A stretch of 64,000 nucleotides of DNA from Collinsella sp. TM09-10AT (GCF_003436275.1 NZ_QSOP01000006.1:1-64000), one strand, 5' to 3'. Shown: positions 1 through 8,448, numbered from the stretch's first letter. Made by a program: numbers and translations. The notes: generated from the sequence alone by a model not told the origin.

Positions 1-740
1 AATCAAAACCACCCCTAAAAGGGGTGGTTTGCTCTTAGGGTATAACCCTTGGATTTCCGGCACGCGTCTAAAGGCGCCGGCCCTCACGGGGTTCGGGCCG
101 CACTGCAGGTTGACCCGTGACGGGCCGGTCAAACCGGCGCTATTTGCGCCCCGGCCCCCTATCGAAGGGGTCCTCGTACTCCTTGACGCTCAGCCGGTCG
201 AGCGCGATGTCGGCCTTCTCCTGCTCCCGGATGTACTTCGCGATCGTCGCCTCGTTCAGGCCGACGGTGGAAACGTAGTGGCCCTCGGCCCAGAACTTCC
301 TGTTGCCGAACTTGTACTTCATGTTCGCGTGCCTGTCGAATACCATCAGCGAGCTCTTCCCCTTCAGGTAGCCCATCACGCTCGACACGCTGTACTTCGG
401 CGGTATCGCCAGCAGCATGTGGACGTGGTCGGGCATCAGGTGCCCCTCGATGATCTCTATCCCCTTGTACTGGCAGAGCTTCCTGAAGATCTCCCCAAGG
501 TCGGACCTTATTTGGTTGTAGATGACTTTGCGCCTATACTTCGGCGTGAACACGACGTGGTACTTGCACATCCACTTCGTGTGCGACAGGCTGTAGGCCT
601 TCTGGGCCATACGCCACCACCGCCCTCTCGACTCGGATTCCTTGCGGCCTGAACAATCGCAAGTGTCCGGCGAGGGGGCGGCTTTGTAAAGCCGGTTGTC
701 CCCACCCGCATAGCGGGTGGTTTCTGATGCGGCGCGCTGC
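1..740 (-). mobile_element. IS200-type insertion sequence (tnpA only)
   Basis: A single Y1 transposase gene is bracketed by two short hairpins of similar sequence, one at 7-29 (stem AACCACCCCT) and one at 702-720 (stem CCACCCGC), both followed by GTTT. Subterminal hairpins flanking tnpA are what IS200/IS605 transposases recognise. No tnpB accompanies it, so it belongs to the IS200-like group. IS200-type ends are not inverted repeats and leave no target duplication, so the exact tips cannot be read; the left tip may lie outside the window. Confidence 0.75.
140..610 (-). CDS. tnpA: IS200/IS605-family Y1 transposase TnpA
   Basis: 156-residue HUH/Y1 single-strand transposase. The HUH metal motif is visible as H62-V-H64 (context PDHVHMLLAI), and the nucleophilic tyrosine is most likely Y126 in the context AKYIREQ. 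The length matches the family (about 150 residues). The start MAQKAYSLSH is chosen because homologous enzymes begin just before the conserved WxCKYHVVFTPKYRR region; an upstream in-frame extension has no family counterpart. All key residues are present, so the protein looks active. It would cut and rejoin single-stranded DNA at the flanking hairpins. Confidence 0.9.
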   Translation of the reverse strand: MAQKAYSLSHTKWMCKYHVVFTPKYRRKVIYNQIRSDLGEIFRKLCQYKGIEIIEGHLMPDHVHMLLAIPPKYSVSSVMGYLKGKSSLMVFDRHANMKYKFGNRKFWAEGHYVSTVGLNEATIAKYIREQEKADIALDRLSVKEYEDPFDRGPGRK

Positions 741-771
741 GCGCCCCGCACAGGCTAAAGCCTTTAAAAAG

Positions 772-801
772 AAAACCGCAGGTAGAAAGCCTGCGGTTTT
801 T
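772..801. terminator. Intrinsic terminator-like hairpin
   Basis: The arms AAAACCGCAGG and CCTGCGGTTTT surround a 7-nt spacer, with T-runs in both directions. It could stop transcription leaving or entering the IS200 element. The rest of 802-1166 holds one inverted-repeat element (968-1119) and no gene I can support. Confidence 0.6.
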
Positions 802-967
802 CATAAAACGCGGTCATGGTCGGGAGTATCAAGCTAAACGTAGTAGATGGGCCAGTTTCGTGGCAAGCGCCGTCAACTGATCCCCTGGGGACATCTGGGG
901 ACGGAAGAAAATGGATCAATTTGGCTCTCTGAGGGCCACGATGCCCGTCATATCAGCCGGCCATTCC

Positions 968-1119
968 AAAACTATGCCGGTTTACGGGGCTGAATCGCGA
1001 ACCCCCAACCATACGCAATTCCGAGATAATAAAACCGCAGGTGAACGGCTTACTCTATTTCGAAAAAAGCCGGCATGGTCTGCCTGCGCCAATCTAGCCC
1101 CGTAAACCGGCATAGTTTT
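968..1119. repeat. Inverted-repeat element with perfect 24-bp arms
   Basis: The arm at 968-991 is the exact reverse complement of the arm at 1096-1119 (arm core CTATGCCGGTTTACGG). They enclose 104 bp of unremarkable sequence without a convincing ORF. Perfect 24-bp arms around a short non-coding interior suggest a miniature mobile element or a long foldback RNA. No target duplication is obvious. Confidence 0.7.
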
Positions 1120-1166
1120 GAAATGACACTTCGGCAGTATTGATTCCCGCCCCGACGCAACCAGCC

Positions 1167-1880
1167 CTACAGCCTGTATTTCACGACGACACGGTTAATG
1201 CGACGGCACCAAGGCTTGTACAAGGCGGCCAAAAACACGCAGGTCGCAAGGCCGTGCGTAATATCGAACGGCACTGCCGTGGCAAGACGCGCCACGGCAC
1301 CCGCCCAAGTAAGCGGCTGTACAAAACCAATGATGTCATATGCGTTGATCACGACGCCATAGAGCAGGCCCGACGCAAAGCCGTACGCCAGCAGTGCTGG
1401 CATGCGCACGGTGCCGTCGACGCGGTCGAACGCACCCGCATACGCTAGCGCGCCGCCAACATAGCCAACCAGCCCCCAGGCATACATCTGCCACGGCGTC
1501 CACATGCCCTGTCCAAAAAAGAAATTACTGGTCAGTGCCGCCAGCGCTCCAACCATAAAGCCGTTGCGGCGTCCGAGCGTCGCCCCTGCGATGATGGCGA
1601 TGGCGCTCACCGGTTTAAAGTCGGGAATGGGGCCAAACAGAATACGCCCCGCCGCAGCCAACGCCGCCAGAACCAGCGTGGGCATAATCTGGCGCAGTCC
1701 CGGGCGCGACGCCTCGTAACCCGCAAAGAACAGCGCGAGCACCAGCGCCACCACGACAAGCATGGCAAGTGCCGCCTGTTCAACGCCCGCCAGCAACGCC
1801 GCAGCCATCACGGCTGGCACCGCCAGCAGCAGCGGTATCTCCAGTTTTGCGAGTAGGCGCACGATGCGATAATCCGCCAT
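1167..1880 (-). CDS. ECF transporter substrate-specificity (S) component
   Basis: 237-residue, very hydrophobic protein with about six predicted membrane segments, including an N-terminal AALLAGVEQAALAM stretch and a later region with FFFGQGMWTPWQM. Size and layout fit S components of energy-coupling-factor importers. It begins 4 nt after the fused ATPase gene ends, and the T component lies upstream, so the three form one minus-strand operon. The start at MADYRIV matches the operon spacing. The substrate (a vitamin or cofactor) cannot be read from the sequence, and no riboswitch is visible upstream to indicate one. Confidence 0.75.
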   Translation of the reverse strand: MADYRIVRLLAKLEIPLLLAVPAVMAAALLAGVEQAALAMLVVVALVLALFFAGYEASRPGLRQIMPTLVLAALAAAGRILFGPIPDFKPVSAIAIIAGATLGRRNGFMVGALAALTSNFFFGQGMWTPWQMYAWGLVGYVGGALAYAGAFDRVDGTVRMPALLAYGFASGLLYGVVINAYDIIGFVQPLTWAGAVARLATAVPFDITHGLATCVFLAALYKPWCRRINRVVVKYRL

Positions 1881-1884
1881 CCCA

Positions 1885-3528
1885 TCACGCCCTATAAAAC
1901 ACGTTGTCGGCAAAGAAGTCGGTCGGCGGCTCCATGCAGGCGATCTCGCCATCAAACATCATGGAAATGTCATCGGCAACCTGCTCGGCAAAGTCCAGGT
2001 CGTGCGTCGCCATGATGACGGTGCCACCAACCTTCGCATGGTCACGCAGGGCGCGGGCGATGATGCGGCGGCTGAACAAGTCTAGACCCTTGGTGGGCTC
2101 ATCGAGCAATAGCAGTTCGGGGCCGATTAGCAGCAGTTTTGCCAATGCAAGCAGTTGACGCTGCCCGCCCGAAAGATCGTACGGATGGCGCCCATCCAGA
2201 CCCGACAGCCCCAAGCTCGCCGCACGCTCCCGCGCCAAGTTCTCGTCATATCCGCAGGTCGAGGCCCATTCCATCAGCTCATCGCGAACCGTCTCGGCAA
2301 CCAGCAATGCTTTGGGGTTCTGAGGCAGCAGCGCCGCCGAGGCCGCTCCGCGCACCATGCGACCGCGCTGCAGCTTGGCGGTCTTCGCCAGCACCGAGAG
2401 CATCGTCGACTTACCGCATCCGTTGCCGCCCACGATCGCATGCACCGCACCGGCCGAAAACGCCACGTCGAGCCCGCGCAGAACCCAACCGCCCGCGCGA
2501 TCGTAGCGAAACCAGCTCCCTGCCAGGGTGGTAGCCGACCCGCCGTGCATTTTTTGGAGTATTCTGCTCCCATCCGTGCGCGGGAAGGCTTCTGAGCCGT
2601 TCTCGAGCGACGTTTGCGCCACAAATTCGGACGATTTGTCCAATTCCGAACTTTTTTTCGCGCTCGATACGTCCCCGGGCGGCTCCAGAGAGCCCAAATT
2701 GTCCTCACGCCTGCTGAATACTCCGTTTTTTGCACATCGGACGGCACCCCACCCCAACATGTCGTCGGAAAACAGCGATTCTCGACGCCCCAAAGAAGCC
2801 ATATCCGCCACCTCGCGCACGCGACCGTCCTCAATCCGGTACGCACACGTCGCATACTCGAGCATTGGGCGCGGTTGATGCGTAGCCACAACAACCGTGC
2901 AGCCCAGCTCGCGATTCACACGAAACAGCGCGTGCAGAAAATTCTTCTCGGCAACGGGATCGAGCTGAGACGTGGGCTCGTCGAGTAGCAGCACACGCGG
3001 ACACAGCGCCAGGACGGCGGCAAGCGACAGCAGCTGCTTGCGGCCGCCCGAAAGCGTATCGGTATCGCGATGAAGCCAGTCCTCCAGACCAAAGAAATAG
3101 CTGGTCTCAGCTACGCGACGGCGCATCTCATCACGTGCTAGCCCCAAGTTTTCCAGGCCAAACGCCATCTCGTGCCACACGGTTTCGCACACGATCTGGT
3201 TCTCGGGATCCTGGAACACATAGCTCACGCGCTCCGCCGATGCCCGCACGTCCATGTCGGCAACGTTCTCGCCCAGCACGCGCGCATCACCAGTGCGCTC
3301 GCCCGCCGGAGCGATCTCGGGCTTGAGCAGCGACAGCAGCGTCGACTTACCCGAACCGGTACCGCCAACAAGCAGCGCAAATGCACCTTGGGGAACACGC
3401 CAATCAAGCCCCTCGAGCACCGGTGCCTCGGCCCCGGGATAGGCAAAACTAAGGCCCTGCACCTCAATCGCCGGAATATCCGGGCCGCACGCCGCGCCCG
3501 ACACCGGGCCCCTATCCAACCGAGCCAT
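1885..3528 (-). CDS. ECF transporter double ATPase (fused A-A' subunit)
   Basis: 547-residue protein with two complete ABC ATPase domains. Domain 1 (about 20-250) has Walker A GGTGSGKST near residue 55, signature LSGGRKQLL and Walker B VLLLDEPTSQLDP. Domain 2 (about 335-545) has GGNGCGKST, LSGGQRQLL and LLLLDEPTKGLDL. Most ECF systems use two separate A subunits; fused versions occur in some Actinobacteria. The linker at residues 265-328 is unusual: it is encoded by a 189-bp element with inverted-repeat ends (2546-2734) and is rich in Ser, Glu and Lys. The start overlaps the end of the T gene, indicating translational coupling. Confidence 0.88.
   Translation of the reverse strand: MARLDRGPVSGAACGPDIPAIEVQGLSFAYPGAEAPVLEGLDWRVPQGAFALLVGGTGSGKSTLLSLLKPEIAPAGERTGDARVLGENVADMDVRASAERVSYVFQDPENQIVCETVWHEMAFGLENLGLARDEMRRRVAETSYFFGLEDWLHRDTDTLSGGRKQLLSLAAVLALCPRVLLLDEPTSQLDPVAEKNFLHALFRVNRELGCTVVVATHQPRPMLEYATCAYRIEDGRVREVADMASLGRRESLFSDDMLGWGAVRCAKNGVFSRREDNLGSLEPPGDVSSAKKSSELDKSSEFVAQTSLENGSEAFPRTDGSRILQKMHGGSATTLAGSWFRYDRAGGWVLRGLDVAFSAGAVHAIVGGNGCGKSTMLSVLAKTAKLQRGRMVRGAASAALLPQNPKALLVAETVRDELMEWASTCGYDENLARERAASLGLSGLDGRHPYDLSGGQRQLLALAKLLLIGPELLLLDEPTKGLDLFSRRIIARALRDHAKVGGTVIMATHDLDFAEQVADDISMMFDGEIACMEPPTDFFADNVFYRA
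2546..2734 (-). repeat. In-frame 189-bp palindromic-ended insertion inside ecfA
   Basis: The ends are inverted repeats: on the coding strand the left end has TGCA, an A-run and GGAGTATTC; the right end is the complement of TGCA, a T-run and GGAGTATTC (15 of 22 positions match). The length is exactly 63 codons, so the ATPase frame stays open. A second palindrome (TTCGGA/TCCGAA) lies inside. The encoded 63 residues fall between the two ATPase domains, where extra length can be tolerated. The layout recalls Rickettsia palindromic elements. Confidence 0.6.
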
Positions 3529-4421
3529 CAGCCAAACCTCTTCTCATCAATCGCATGAAACGCGCAAGGCAGCACCATCCAGGCAGCGTACACGACATAG
3601 CCCGGCCACGGCGCCGGCACCGAGAGCTGCGGATAAAACGAATACTGCGTCGTCGCGGTCCACGCCACTGCCACCGCGGCAGCACCAAACAGTGCGAGCC
3701 CGGCCAGCGCGGCAACGTCGCTGCGCCCCAGTCGATACCGCGCATACGTCGTACGACGCGTCGCGGCACCCCACCCGCGCGAGCGCATCGCGTCCGCGCG
3801 CTCCAGCGAATCTTCCATGCCCCAGCCCATCAACACACTCGATGCCCGCAAACGCGAGCGCACGGGGTCGGCCGGCGCGCGGCCCGGCACATCAATCGCA
3901 TCCTGCACCGCCAGCACCGTACGACCGCGGCGCAAAAACTGCGGGATAAGCCGCATGCACATCGAGATCATGAGCGCAATCACCGGTGCGGCATTGCCCA
4001 GCAGCGCGAGCACCTTGTCGTATTCGAGCATCGACGCCGCCGCCTCAAACCACAGCACGCTCGCCACAAACAGCCCGCCCATGCACAGGCCGTATACCAT
4101 GCTCTCCAGATACACCGCGCGCATGCCAATACGGAACAGCTCCGTCGAGCCCGAGGCGCTAAACAGCGGATTGAGCACCGCGACGATCAAAATCACCGGC
4201 AGCTGCCAGCGGAGTGCGCCCAGCGTGCGGGCAGCCCCACGCGTCGCAAATCCATACGCCAGCCCGCCCGCAAGTGACAGCGCAATCAGTACCGGCTGCA
4301 TCGAGAACATAGTGAGCCCCAGCGTCAGCACTATATAGAGTGCCGGCACAGCCGGATGCGACATCGAGAATGCCGCGACGGGCTCGCCGCCAAACTCCTC
4401 TCGTATGTTGTCCACGGGCAC
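3528..4421 (-). CDS. ecfT: ECF transporter transmembrane (T) component
   Basis: 297-residue membrane protein with several hydrophobic segments and the coupling-region pattern typical of EcfT, a cytoplasmic segment with small and arginine-rich motifs (ADAMRSRGWG, about residue 225). It would join the S component to the ATPase pair. I chose the GTG start at 4421 because GAGGGG sits six bases upstream; the frame stays open further but that extension is arginine-rich and unlike the family. The gene overlaps the downstream ATPase gene and is divergent from glmU. Confidence 0.8.
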   Translation of the reverse strand: MPVDNIREEFGGEPVAAFSMSHPAVPALYIVLTLGLTMFSMQPVLIALSLAGGLAYGFATRGAARTLGALRWQLPVILIVAVLNPLFSASGSTELFRIGMRAVYLESMVYGLCMGGLFVASVLWFEAAASMLEYDKVLALLGNAAPVIALMISMCMRLIPQFLRRGRTVLAVQDAIDVPGRAPADPVRSRLRASSVLMGWGMEDSLERADAMRSRGWGAATRRTTYARYRLGRSDVAALAGLALFGAAAVAVAWTATTQYSFYPQLSVPAPWPGYVVYAAWMVLPCAFHAIDEKRFG

Positions 4422-4614
4422 CCCCGTCCCCTCGCTCAAACAACAGCTCCGCAGCACCACCAACGCCGCACGTACGCAGTGCAAACGCCACGCCGGCGGC
4501 GCAAGCCTCAACCGCCGCAAACCAATCGTTACGCGCTCGTCATATGCCTGCGGTATCATATTGCGCCGTGTATCGTTTCCAAACACACGTCTCTATAACG
4601 TAACAGGAGATCAC

Positions 4615-6027
4615 ATGGACGCAACCGCAATTATCCTCGCTGCCGGCGAGGGCACCCGCATGAAGTCGAACCACTGCAAGGTTTCGCACAAGATCCTGGG
4701 TAAGCCCATGGTCCAGTGGATCGTCGACGCTACCATCAAGGCCGGCTGCAGCCGCGTCGTGGTTGTCATCGGCAGCCACGCCGACGAGATGCGCGCCCTC
4801 ATCGACGGCGCCTACGCCAACAGCGCCACCAAGGTCGAGTGCGTCGAGCAGACCGAGCGTCTGGGCACCGGTCACGCCGTGAAGGTCGCGCTCGAGGCCT
4901 GTGGCATCACGCAAGGCCCCGTCGTGGTGCTCAACGGCGACCTGCCGCTCATCACCGCCGACACCGTCGCCAAGTTCGCGCAAACCGTCGCCACCGGCGA
5001 GCTCGCCTGCACCGTCATGACCATGACCCCGCCCGATCCTTTTGGCTACGGCCGCATCAAGCTGGGCGCCGATGGTCAGATCGAGCGCATCATCGAGCAG
5101 AAGGACTGCACGCCCGAGCAGGCCGCCACGCTGCTGGAGTGCAACGCCGGCTGCTACGCCTTTGACGGCGCGCAGCTCGCCGCCCACATTAACGAGATCG
5201 GCAACGACAACGCGCAATCCGAGTACTACCTGCCCGACATGCTCGAGATCCTCAAAGGCCACGGCCAGGCTGTCTCCATCTTCCACTGCGACGACTACCG
5301 CGACGGTCTGGGCGTCAACAGCCGTATCCAGCTCGCGCAGCTCACCGCCATCGCGCGCGACCGCATCAACGAGCACTGGATGGCCGAGGGCGTCACGTTC
5401 ATCGACCCCACGCAGGCTTGGATCGGCCCCGACGCTACCATCGGCCGCGACACCGTCGTATGGCCGCAGACGCACCTGATCGGCCACGTCACCGTGGGCG
5501 AGGAGTGCCAGCTTGGCCCCAACAGCCGCCTCACCGACACCACTGTCGGCAGCGGCTGCACCATCGATGAGACCATCGCCATCGAGGCCGTCATCGAGAA
5601 CGGCGTCGACTGCGGCCCGCGCGCTTACCTGCGCCCGGGCACCCACATGCTCGACGGCTCCAAGGCCGGCACGCACGTGGAGATCAAGAAGTCCACGATC
5701 GGCGAGGGCTCAAAGGTGCCGCACCTGTCCTACATCGGCGACACCACCATGGGCTCCGGCGTCAACGTGGGCGCGGGCTCCATCACCTGCAACTACGATG
5801 GCGTGCACAAGCACAAGACCGTCATCGGCAAGGACGCCTTCATTGGCTCCGACACCATGATGGTCGCGCCCGCCCAGATCGGCGACGGCGCGCTCGTGGC
5901 CGCTGGCTCCGTCATCACCGAGCCGGTCCCGGCAGACGCGCTCGGTCTGGGCCGCGCCCGTCAGGTAAATATTGAGGGCTGGGCCGCCGATTACCGCCGC
6001 CGCCTGCACGAGGACGACGAGGTATAA
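4615..6027 (+). CDS. glmU: Bifunctional UDP-N-acetylglucosamine pyrophosphorylase / glucosamine-1-phosphate N-acetyltransferase
   Basis: 470 residues. The N-terminal nucleotidyltransferase half carries the signature LAAGEGTRMK (residues 8-17), and the C-terminal half (about 255-450) is a left-handed beta-helix with hexapeptide repeats such as IGPDATIGRD and VNVGAGSITCNYDG. It makes UDP-GlcNAc for peptidoglycan and cell-wall glycans. The start is fixed by AGGAGA seven bases upstream of ATG. The frame is open upstream but that part overlaps the divergent ecfT 5' region and has no family match. A terminator follows directly. Confidence 0.95.
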   Translation: MDATAIILAAGEGTRMKSNHCKVSHKILGKPMVQWIVDATIKAGCSRVVVVIGSHADEMRALIDGAYANSATKVECVEQTERLGTGHAVKVALEACGITQGPVVVLNGDLPLITADTVAKFAQTVATGELACTVMTMTPPDPFGYGRIKLGADGQIERIIEQKDCTPEQAATLLECNAGCYAFDGAQLAAHINEIGNDNAQSEYYLPDMLEILKGHGQAVSIFHCDDYRDGLGVNSRIQLAQLTAIARDRINEHWMAEGVTFIDPTQAWIGPDATIGRDTVVWPQTHLIGHVTVGEECQLGPNSRLTDTTVGSGCTIDETIAIEAVIENGVDCGPRAYLRPGTHMLDGSKAGTHVEIKKSTIGEGSKVPHLSYIGDTTMGSGVNVGAGSITCNYDGVHKHKTVIGKDAFIGSDTMMVAPAQIGDGALVAAGSVITEPVPADALGLGRARQVNIEGWAADYRRRLHEDDEV

Positions 6028-6042
6028 CGTTTTACCAAGCAC

Positions 6043-6077
6043 AAAAGGAGCTGCTCCATGGGGGCGGCTCCTTTTTC
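6043..6077 (+). terminator. Rho-independent terminator after glmU
   Basis: The stem AAAGGAGCTGC pairs imperfectly with GCGGCTCCTTT, followed by a T-run. It lies 16 bases past the glmU stop and separates it from prs. Confidence 0.8.
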
Positions 6078-6219
6078 TATCGTGACCTGCGCAACCGGAT
6101 GAGTGGTCGGTTCGTGTCCGTTGGCGGTAAAGACGTTATCAGGACCCGATAAACCCCGCCGCGCGGTTACAATGCAACAAGGCATCTATATGGCATTCGA
6201 TGTATAAAGGAGAAGGGTA

Positions 6220-7206
6220 ATGCCGATTAATGATCCCGAGAAGTCGGAGAATATGCGCAAGTCCATCCGCGTGTATTCCGGTTCCTCCAACCGTCCCCTC
6301 GCTCAGAAGATTGCTGAGTACCTTGGGGTCGAGCTTTCGGGCCTTACGCTAAAGCAGTTCGCCAATGGTGAGATTTACGCCCGCTACGACGAGACCGTCC
6401 GCGGCGCCGACGTCTTCCTGATTCAGTCCGTGGCCGGCGGCAACGTCAACGACATGCTCATGGAGCTGCTCATCGCCACCGACGCTGCCAAGCGCGCATC
6501 CGCCCGCTCCATCACCGCCGTTATCACCCACTACGGCTATGCCCGCCAGGACCGCAAGGCCGGCCCGCGCGAGCCCATCACCGCCCGCCTCGTCGCCAAC
6601 CTGCTCGAGCGTGCCGGCGTCAACCGCATCATCACCCTCGACCTGCACCAGGGCCAGATCCAGGGCTTCTTCGATATCCCGGTTAACCACCTGTCCGCAC
6701 TGCCGCTGTTTGGCCAGTACTACAACGACATGCACTTCGACACCGACAACCTGGTTGTCGTCTCCCCCGACGTGGGTCGCGCCAAGGCCGCCAAGAAGCT
6801 GTCCGACATGCTCGGCTGCGACCTGGCCATCGCCCACAAGGGCCGTCCGCGCCACAACGCCGCCGAGGTCATGGGCATCATCGGTGACATCAAGGGCAAG
6901 ACCTGCATCATCAACGACGACATGATCGACACCGCTGGCACCCTGTGCGCCAACGTCAAGGAGCTCAAGGCTATGGGCGCCGGCGACATCTACGTCTGCG
7001 CCACCCACGGCATCTTCTCCGGTCCGGCCATCGAGCGCCTGAACGATGCCCCCATCGTCGAGTGCGTCGTCACCGACGCCATCCCCGTCGAGGTCGGCGG
7101 CAAGATCAAGACTATCTCGGTCGCCGAGGAGTTCGCTCAGGCCATCTCCGCCGTTTACCACGAGGAGCCCGTCTCCACGCTCGTCGGCGGCGACTTCGCG
7201 CTGTAG
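6220..7206 (+). CDS. prs: Ribose-phosphate pyrophosphokinase (PRPP synthetase)
   Basis: 328 residues, the usual length. Makes PRPP from ribose 5-phosphate and ATP, feeding the purine genes found elsewhere in the window as well as pyrimidine, His, Trp and NAD synthesis. The PRPP-binding loop reads INDDMIDTAGTL (about residue 232), and the early segment RVYSGSSNRPLAQKIAEYLG is typical of class I enzymes. AAAGGAGAAGGG lies just before the ATG. The 11 residues before the conserved start are an N-terminal extension. It is flanked by hairpins on both sides, so it is probably transcribed alone. Confidence 0.95.
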   Translation: MPINDPEKSENMRKSIRVYSGSSNRPLAQKIAEYLGVELSGLTLKQFANGEIYARYDETVRGADVFLIQSVAGGNVNDMLMELLIATDAAKRASARSITAVITHYGYARQDRKAGPREPITARLVANLLERAGVNRIITLDLHQGQIQGFFDIPVNHLSALPLFGQYYNDMHFDTDNLVVVSPDVGRAKAAKKLSDMLGCDLAIAHKGRPRHNAAEVMGIIGDIKGKTCIINDDMIDTAGTLCANVKELKAMGAGDIYVCATHGIFSGPAIERLNDAPIVECVVTDAIPVEVGGKIKTISVAEEFAQAISAVYHEEPVSTLVGGDFAL

Positions 7207-7229
7207 TCGCTTGACCCTCGCATCCCACC

Positions 7230-7330
7230 GGAAGCCCGGTAGGCCTGCGGGGTTATCACGCCGACGTCCTCGCCGCTTCGCGGCTGCGGGATGTCGGCTT
7301 AGATAACCCCTCCCGGCCTACCGGGCTTCC
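7230..7330. terminator. Large 101-nt nested hairpin after prs
   Basis: The arms begin GGAAGCCCGGTAGGCC and end with the matching GGCCTACCGGGCTTCC; a second helix (GGGGTTATC/GATAACCCC) and a third (GCCGAC/GTCGGC) nest inside. There is no clear T-run, so it may act as a processing or stability structure rather than a classical terminator. Its internal loops do not match those of the four nested elements elsewhere in the window. Confidence 0.55.
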
Positions 7331-7445
7331 TGCTGTCTCGGGGCAGCTGTTTTCTGAAATGACTTTGCCGTGCCCTTTCCTCGCCTTCGGCGGGCGTGGT
7401 AGCCTTTGTCGTTGAACGAACTTCTTATGTAACGAAAGGAAGCCT

Positions 7446-8075
7446 ATGGCAGCTGCACAGCCGCTTAAGATTCGCATGGTTGCCGGACTTGGCAACCCTG
7501 GCGATGAGTATGCCGAGACCCGCCACAACGCTGGCTTCAAAGCAATCGACGAGTTGGCCCGTCAGGCCGGTGTCACCTACTGGAAAAACCAGGCAGGCGC
7601 CGAGGTCGCACTCATCAACATCAACGATCCCGAGGAAGAGGGTGGCAAGCGCCAGATCGTGCTGGTCAAGCCGCAGTCGTATATGAATACCTCGGGCGGA
7701 CCCATCTCCAAGCTCTGCCGCGAGTACAAGATCAAGGCCGAGGAGCTGCTCGTCATCCACGACGAGCTTGACATTCCCGCCGGTGACGTGCGCGTCAAGG
7801 TGGGCGGTGGCCACGCCGGCCACAACGGCCTGCGCTCCATCATCGACAAGATGGGCAGCCGCGACTTTAGCCGTATCCGCACCGGCATCGGCAACCCTCC
7901 CGGCAAGATGGCCGTGGCAGACTATGTGCTCAAGCAGCTGCGCGCCCGCGAGGCCGAGAACTTCCAGGACACCTGCGCCCGCGCCGCCGACGCCGCCGGT
8001 CTGGCCATCGTGCACGGCGTAATCTACGCCCGCGACCACGTCAACGGCGCCGCCTCCGCCAACGGCAAGCACTAA
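7446..8075 (+). CDS. pth: Peptidyl-tRNA hydrolase
   Basis: 209 residues. Frees tRNA from peptides dropped during translation. The family signature GLGNPGDEYAETRHNAGF (from about residue 15) contains the catalytic His, and GGHAGHNGLRSI is the conserved substrate-binding region. GAAAGGAAG precedes the ATG. The stop codon TAA is itself the first part of a repeat element at 8074-8114, an arrangement also seen at purF. Confidence 0.95.
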   Translation: MAAAQPLKIRMVAGLGNPGDEYAETRHNAGFKAIDELARQAGVTYWKNQAGAEVALININDPEEEGGKRQIVLVKPQSYMNTSGGPISKLCREYKIKAEELLVIHDELDIPAGDVRVKVGGGHAGHNGLRSIIDKMGSRDFSRIRTGIGNPPGKMAVADYVLKQLRAREAENFQDTCARAADAAGLAIVHGVIYARDHVNGAASANGKH

Positions 8076-8274
8076 AACCTACCATTTAGGGACAGGTTTA
8101 TTTTGGCAGGTTTTACCTGCGGAAACGCCCCAGTTGCGGCATCGCAATAAACCGTGCGCCGCCATGCACACATAGCACCCCAAAGGGGGCCGGCCTCACC
8201 AATGCGCGGGCCGGCCCCCTTTGCCGTTTTGCCTGATAAAACCTGCCAAAATAAACCTCTCCCCCTTTGGTAGG
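8074..8274. repeat. Inverted pair of GGGAC-core hairpin elements
   Basis: The unit at 8074-8114 (arms AAAACCTACCA and TGGCAGGTTTT around a core with AGGGACAGGTTTATTT) recurs in opposite orientation at 8238-8274. A terminator hairpin and about 70 bp of plain sequence lie between. A third copy ends purF (19670-19710). The three copies match closely, including the core. Confidence 0.75.
8182..8230 (+). terminator. Strong intrinsic terminator downstream of pth
   Basis: A perfect stem AAAGGGGGCCGGCC / GGCCGGCCCCCTTT around a 13-nt loop, then GCCGTTTT. It lies inside the inverted pair of repeat elements. Confidence 0.8.
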
Positions 8275-8337
8275 CCGAAGTGGATAAACCCTTTTCCCAC
8301 CTGCCGAAGATACACGTAAACGGCATGTCCATGAGGG

Positions 8338-8343
8338 TATAAT
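8338..8343 (+). promoter_or_regulatory. Candidate -10 box for nfnAB
   Basis: A perfect TATAAT lies 105 bases before nfnA. No good -35 hexamer sits at 17 bp spacing, so an activator or a weak -35 is implied. The rest of 8275-8448 shows nothing else. Confidence 0.4.
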
Positions 8344-8448
8344 TTGCACCGTATGTCTGCACAACGCCTGTGCGCGTACGGTTTTATTCGGGCTACCGCC
8401 CATTTCCGTGGAGGCACGGTTCGGCAGCCCTAACAAGAGAGGGGTTCT

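Noticed and set aside
1..740. tnpB or a guide-RNA-like end next to the IS200 transposase
   Set aside because: No TnpB reading frame or remnant in or next to the element; IS200-group elements lack it.
901..960. Relationship between CAATTTGGCTCTCTG at 917-931 and a similar string inside the ecfA insertion
   Set aside because: About 15 bases match with one gap; too short to claim a shared origin without more copies.
4422..4614. N-terminal extension of glmU or of ecfT across their divergent gap
   Set aside because: Both frames are open here, but the predicted residues are Arg/Thr/Ala-rich and unlike either family, and good ribosome sites exist at the chosen starts.
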